Below, in pieces: positions 43,769-47,125 of a stretch of 47,125 nt of DNA; position 1 is the first letter of the stretch; each line of letters opens with the position of its first letter. Below the pieces are notes generated by a model. The model searched no databases, had not been told where the DNA came from, and saw only the letters and a program-made list of their open reading frames with translations. Origin of the DNA: Syncephalis plumigaleata (taxonomy: Eukaryota; Zoopagomycota; Zoopagomycetes; Zoopagales; Piptocephalidaceae); the NCBI GenBank assembly GCA_025201365.1, contig JAIXMF010000069.1, positions 1 through 47,125 of the forward strand, read 5' to 3'. A program made the translations under genes and the position numbers.

Positions 43769-44992
43769 GAATGATGATGAGATGATAATATTAGGGATAA
43801 CACAGAACGGTATAGCGGTAGAGAGTAGACAATGTTACAGACAATGCGGCATGAACCATGCAAGACATAGGTGTCCACTTGCTGATGTATTTATATACCA
43901 CATGATCCATTGATGCAGTGATGGTGGCACTAGCCAGTCTATTTGGGCGATGCCAGGCCATTTGTTGAACCAGCAACATACTCCTCTTTTAGAAAAGCGC
44001 AAAAGCATGCCATCGTAGTTTGAATCTGAACATCGTCGCAAGATTTACGGTACGCATCATTTTGTCTATTGCAATCAATGTTAAACAAGCGTAAGATATG
44101 TTGTTTACATCAAGAAGTTACAAGTATAATAACATAGTATATCATATACTATCGCTGTATTACGAATGTCTAATATCCAACTTGTAGCGCAAATGAAAAA
44201 GTGCACACTAATAACACGTATAAAAAATTGGATAATTGCTCAAGCTATTTTTTCTTTGCCTCTTGTAAGTGACACGTGTGCTACTATCCCAACTGGGTGG
44301 CTGATCGCTTAATTAGACTTGAATGGTAAGAGCGTGTCGCGGATCGCCGCTCGTCAATAGTCGCTGTACACCCACGAATGCGTTAAGAGGCAAAGGGCGC
44401 TACGTGCTTCTAGTGCCGTATTAAGTTTATTCGACTTTTATCGCTCTACACGACACGACACAAGCACGTAGACACGCTTCATGATCATAATAAGCAAGCA
44501 CCAGTCGTATGGTATATGTCAATGATGCTAAAACTAAGCGTAAATTTCCGGTTGTCCTACAACGCACGCGCCACTCTTTCATTTGCGTAACGCGCCATTT
44601 CTAAGTTGCATTGACGCAGGAACCCGTTTATTACATTTTAGAATGGAAAAGAGCACGAGAAACGTGCCAACCAACAATATACTACAAGTATTGATGATGA
44701 TGATACTTTTTGCGCTCACAAGCATATTCACATGAGTGACAAGATAGATAGATAGATAGAGTAGTAAATAATATGCTGTGTATTAACATTCTATTATACA
44801 CTTGAATCTATACAACTTGCAAAATCATGTATAGCAATAATAGTGAATTCAGTTTATCTAGTACTGTTGTTTTAGTGATGATTCGGTCTAGACCACTCTA
44901 TCCATGGATTTGGCTTAAAACAGTAATGGTTGCGGATCATCCTTCTTCATCATCACTCTGCCTATCTTCTTTCTTTTGTTCCTTTACCCAAC
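43769..44992. other. Intergenic, divergent promoters, no gene seen
   Basis: 1.2 kb between the 14-3-3 and TMEM208 genes. It includes a fairly GC-rich patch (44280-44420 and 44555-44635) compared with its surroundings, with several CGCG-type words, and (GATA)n at 44743-44759. I could not fit a tRNA, snRNA or coding exon. Confidence 0.5.
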
Positions 44993-45783
44993 ATGGTAAT
45001 GTTGTTTCGCGTTCATGCTTGCTTACCATGTAACTAACCCTGTATTGTTACTAGGCAAACAAATCAGCCAAAAAGCAGACAGTTGAGAATGCACGTATTC
45101 TACGTAATGTTCAATGGGGTTTACTCATCGTTAATGTAATTCACTACAAATACGCGCGTATACTGTATACATATCTTGTATTACTAACACACACACGCTC
45201 TCTCTCTTGTCTACTGACTAGTCTATCTATGTCCTCGTGCAGTTTGGTTGGTATCGTGCCGATGTAACACGCTACAGTGCTTCTGGCTACTTAATAACCT
45301 GGCTACCCACCATATTTATCTATCGTCTCATGGCGAAAATGGCTCGACCACAACGAGACATGTCGGGTGCCATTGTTTCGGGAGGGGATGATTTGAATGC
45401 ACCCGGTCTTACATCGTAAGCTATACTACCAGTAATTAGCATCGATACTGCTGGATACACCGCTGATAGATTCATGCTTGTATTGTAGGTACATGTTTGA
45501 TATTCTTTATGTTACTTGGTTTGTACATTTGGGCAGTTTACTTTGGTCATTTATTTGGTGGTTCTATCTAGTGGTGAGTAGAAAATGCTAGGATAATAAA
45601 TCAATCAGTTATTGCTTATTAATACACATAGATTCCATTATACGCTGGCTATGCTATTTGGGGATTTGTCGCCCTATGCTAAAATCAAATGGCGGCGGAC
45701 AAGAGGAGATGAAGAGTAAACGTCAACAGAAAATGGAGAAACGACAACAGCGTGGCAATGTTCGTTACACGCAAACTCATTAG
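44993..45783 (+). CDS. SND2: TMEM208/SND2-like ER protein, frame break near 3' end
   Basis: Five exons: 44993-44995 (ATG only), 45055-45135, 45222-45415, 45489-45573, and 45632 on. SND2/TMEM208 helps target membrane proteins to the ER without SRP. MANKSAKKQTVENARILRN leads into paired hydrophobic segments (NVQWGLLIVNSIYVLV, GYLITWLPTIFIYRLMAKM), a Gly/Asp loop, then DILYVTWFVHLGSLLWSFIWW and VIPLYAGYAIWG. As written the frame stops at 45682 (137 residues). In another frame a typical basic family tail follows (MKSKRQQKMEKRQQRG, stop at 45783). The shift falls at the GGGG run 45660-45663 and needs one extra base, so a homopolymer error is likely. A 38-nt intron with a poor GTCGCC donor is a weaker alternative. 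Confidence 0.75.
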
Positions 45784-45926
45784 ATATTCGTATATCATAT
45801 TGATGAGATAGCAATTATTACAATTAAATGTCGTATTCCTACTACTACTACAACTCTTATTAGTAATAATATATCTTTTATTGTAGCTCCTATTAGTGTG
45901 AAATATAACACAATGACAATCGATAG

Positions 45927-47125
45927 TTATACGGCACCGGCACCCAATTGACTACGCTATTATTATAGTAGAGTAGTTCATTATTATTAGTTCATTACTA
46001 TTACTATCACTACACTTACCAATTGTAATATGATAGCACGTTGATCTGGTGATAAATTATCAATCTGTTGTGGTGTTAAACTAAGAGCTGTAATAATGCC
46101 GTTTGTTGTTGTAATGCATCCACATTACCACCTATTATTATTATTAGGGTGTTAGTAGGCTATTATATTAATAGTATATTTGTGTGTAATCTTATTCATT
46201 TACCAATAGCAGGCGCATTGGGTGGAGGTGGTGGTGGAGGTAGTTGTTGACCTGGTAATACTGCACCACCTGAAGGAGGTACACCCATAGACATACCAAG
46301 TGAATTGGCTAGATCAAATGCAGCTGAAGGTGTTTGAGTGGGATGGCCTGGTTGTGGCTGCTGTGCTGGTTGTTGTGCTGGTTGTTGTCCACCTTGTGCA
46401 CGCTAGATATCACAATATAGTTGTTGATTATCATTTATAATAAATAATGAATGACAAATACTCACTTGAATAGCCATCGTGTCTATTAGACCTAGTTTAA
46501 CGAGACAATCGAGTACAGCGTAGGATAGTTGTGGATTCTGTTGGAGTAACGTGCGTACATGATGTGGATGTGTTGTGGCTAATGCCTAGTATTAATCACG
46601 GTTAGGATTATTATTAATGAATAAACATTCAGCATTAATATACCTTCAATTGATAGACCACTTCTAGTAATTGTGCTTGATTGAGATTAGCTAACGCTTT
46701 AGCAATCAGTTCTGTAGAGGGAACATTTGGTGCGGTGGATGGAGTGGATCCACTAGGATGGCCACCCATACTATTATCGGGCATCGCACCAGGTCTTAAT
46801 CGCTATAAAATATGTATGTATGTGTACTAATTAGTACTAGTGCATGAATAACATGCTATACATACTTCGTCATGAGATCGATAATCGCGTGTATTTGATG
46901 CTGCTGATGCTGCTGATGGAGGAGGAAGTCCACGCTGACCCATGACACCAGGACCGGATGGTTGCATCTGTGCATTGGATGAAGTAGATGGTGGAGGTGG
47001 CATCATACCTGGTTGTGCTGGTGGTGGAGGTGGTTGCTGTTGTTGCTGTTGCTTGATGTGGCGGTGGTGCTACACCATCTTGACCTGATGGACGCGTCAT
47101 TTCAACGTCTGCAAAATCTAACGTC
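45927..47125 (-). CDS. CSTF2: CstF-64/Rna15-type polyadenylation factor, 5' end outside window
   Basis: Exons on the minus strand: beyond 47125 to 46866, 46802-46644, 46585-46466, 46402-46204, 46131-46020, 45956-45927. The window begins at what looks like the end of the RRM (TLDFADVE). Next are a Pro/Gln-rich linker and the hinge domain that binds CstF-77 (ELIAKALANLNQAQLLEVVY, QLKALATTHPHHVRTLL, QQNPQLSYAVLDCLVKLGL). After a second Gln/Pro-rich linker comes the C-terminal three-helix end (SLTPQQIDNLSPDQRAIILQL) that binds Pcf11. The protein binds GU-rich sites downstream of cleavage positions. Two frame breaks occur: near 47055-47062 (HQ to the Q-run, one base too many or two too few) and near 46081-46085 (LLQLL to SLTPQQ, one base missing). 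Other junctions are in phase. Confidence 0.85.

Overview
This window is nuclear DNA of a fungus, very probably an early-diverging (non-Dikarya) lineage. A zoopagomycete such as Syncephalis is my guess, made without any database search. The reasons are as follows. Genes are packed on both strands and cut by many short introns (about 50-80 nt, GTAAGT-like donors, YTAG/CAG acceptors). There is fungal-type content: a Kre9/Knh1-like GPI protein, a Bmt6-like rRNA methyltransferase, Bud20 and a urease accessory protein. There are also traits that Dikarya usually lack: a base-exchange phosphatidylserine synthase, an EED-like WD40 protein and a U12-type AT-AC intron.

I built 22 gene models by following reading frame and splice phase exon by exon; residue counts below are of the spliced proteins. 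From the left: a secreted kinase-like protein (1-1041, -), a YMC1-like mitochondrial carrier (+), a 2-Cys peroxiredoxin with a mitochondrial presequence (-), ribosomal protein S15 (+), a DDT/WHIM-type chromatin protein (-), a second secreted kinase-like protein that has lost its catalytic loop (-), an F-box-like protein (+), a membrane-bound spermidine-synthase-like protein (+), a GPI-anchored Kre9/Knh1-like protein (-), and a 1494-residue membrane protein with a long LEA/apolipoprotein-like repeat array (-).

The second half holds an EED-like WD40 protein (-), a 551-bp Tc1/mariner-type non-autonomous element in the following spacer, UreD (+), Bud20 with the AT-AC intron (-), a Chk2/Cds1 checkpoint kinase with an 8-nt exon (-), Bmt6 (-), a TMEM70-like mitochondrial protein (+), PS synthase (+), ribosomal protein L26 (+), histone chaperone ASF1 (-), a Mediator Med27-like subunit (+), a 14-3-3 protein (-), TMEM208/SND2 (+) and CstF-64 (-, running off the right edge).

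Most genes are housekeeping and not functionally linked. There is no operon logic; neighbours are mostly divergent pairs with short shared promoters or convergent pairs. Every model up to about 43 kb closes with perfect phase. In the last 3.5 kb four frame breaks appear in three otherwise conserved genes, which looks more like local consensus errors near a contig end than biology. The most interesting items are the U12-type intron, the two-module (18+11 residue) helical array, the paired active/inactive secreted kinases with matching intron positions, and the transposon remnant.
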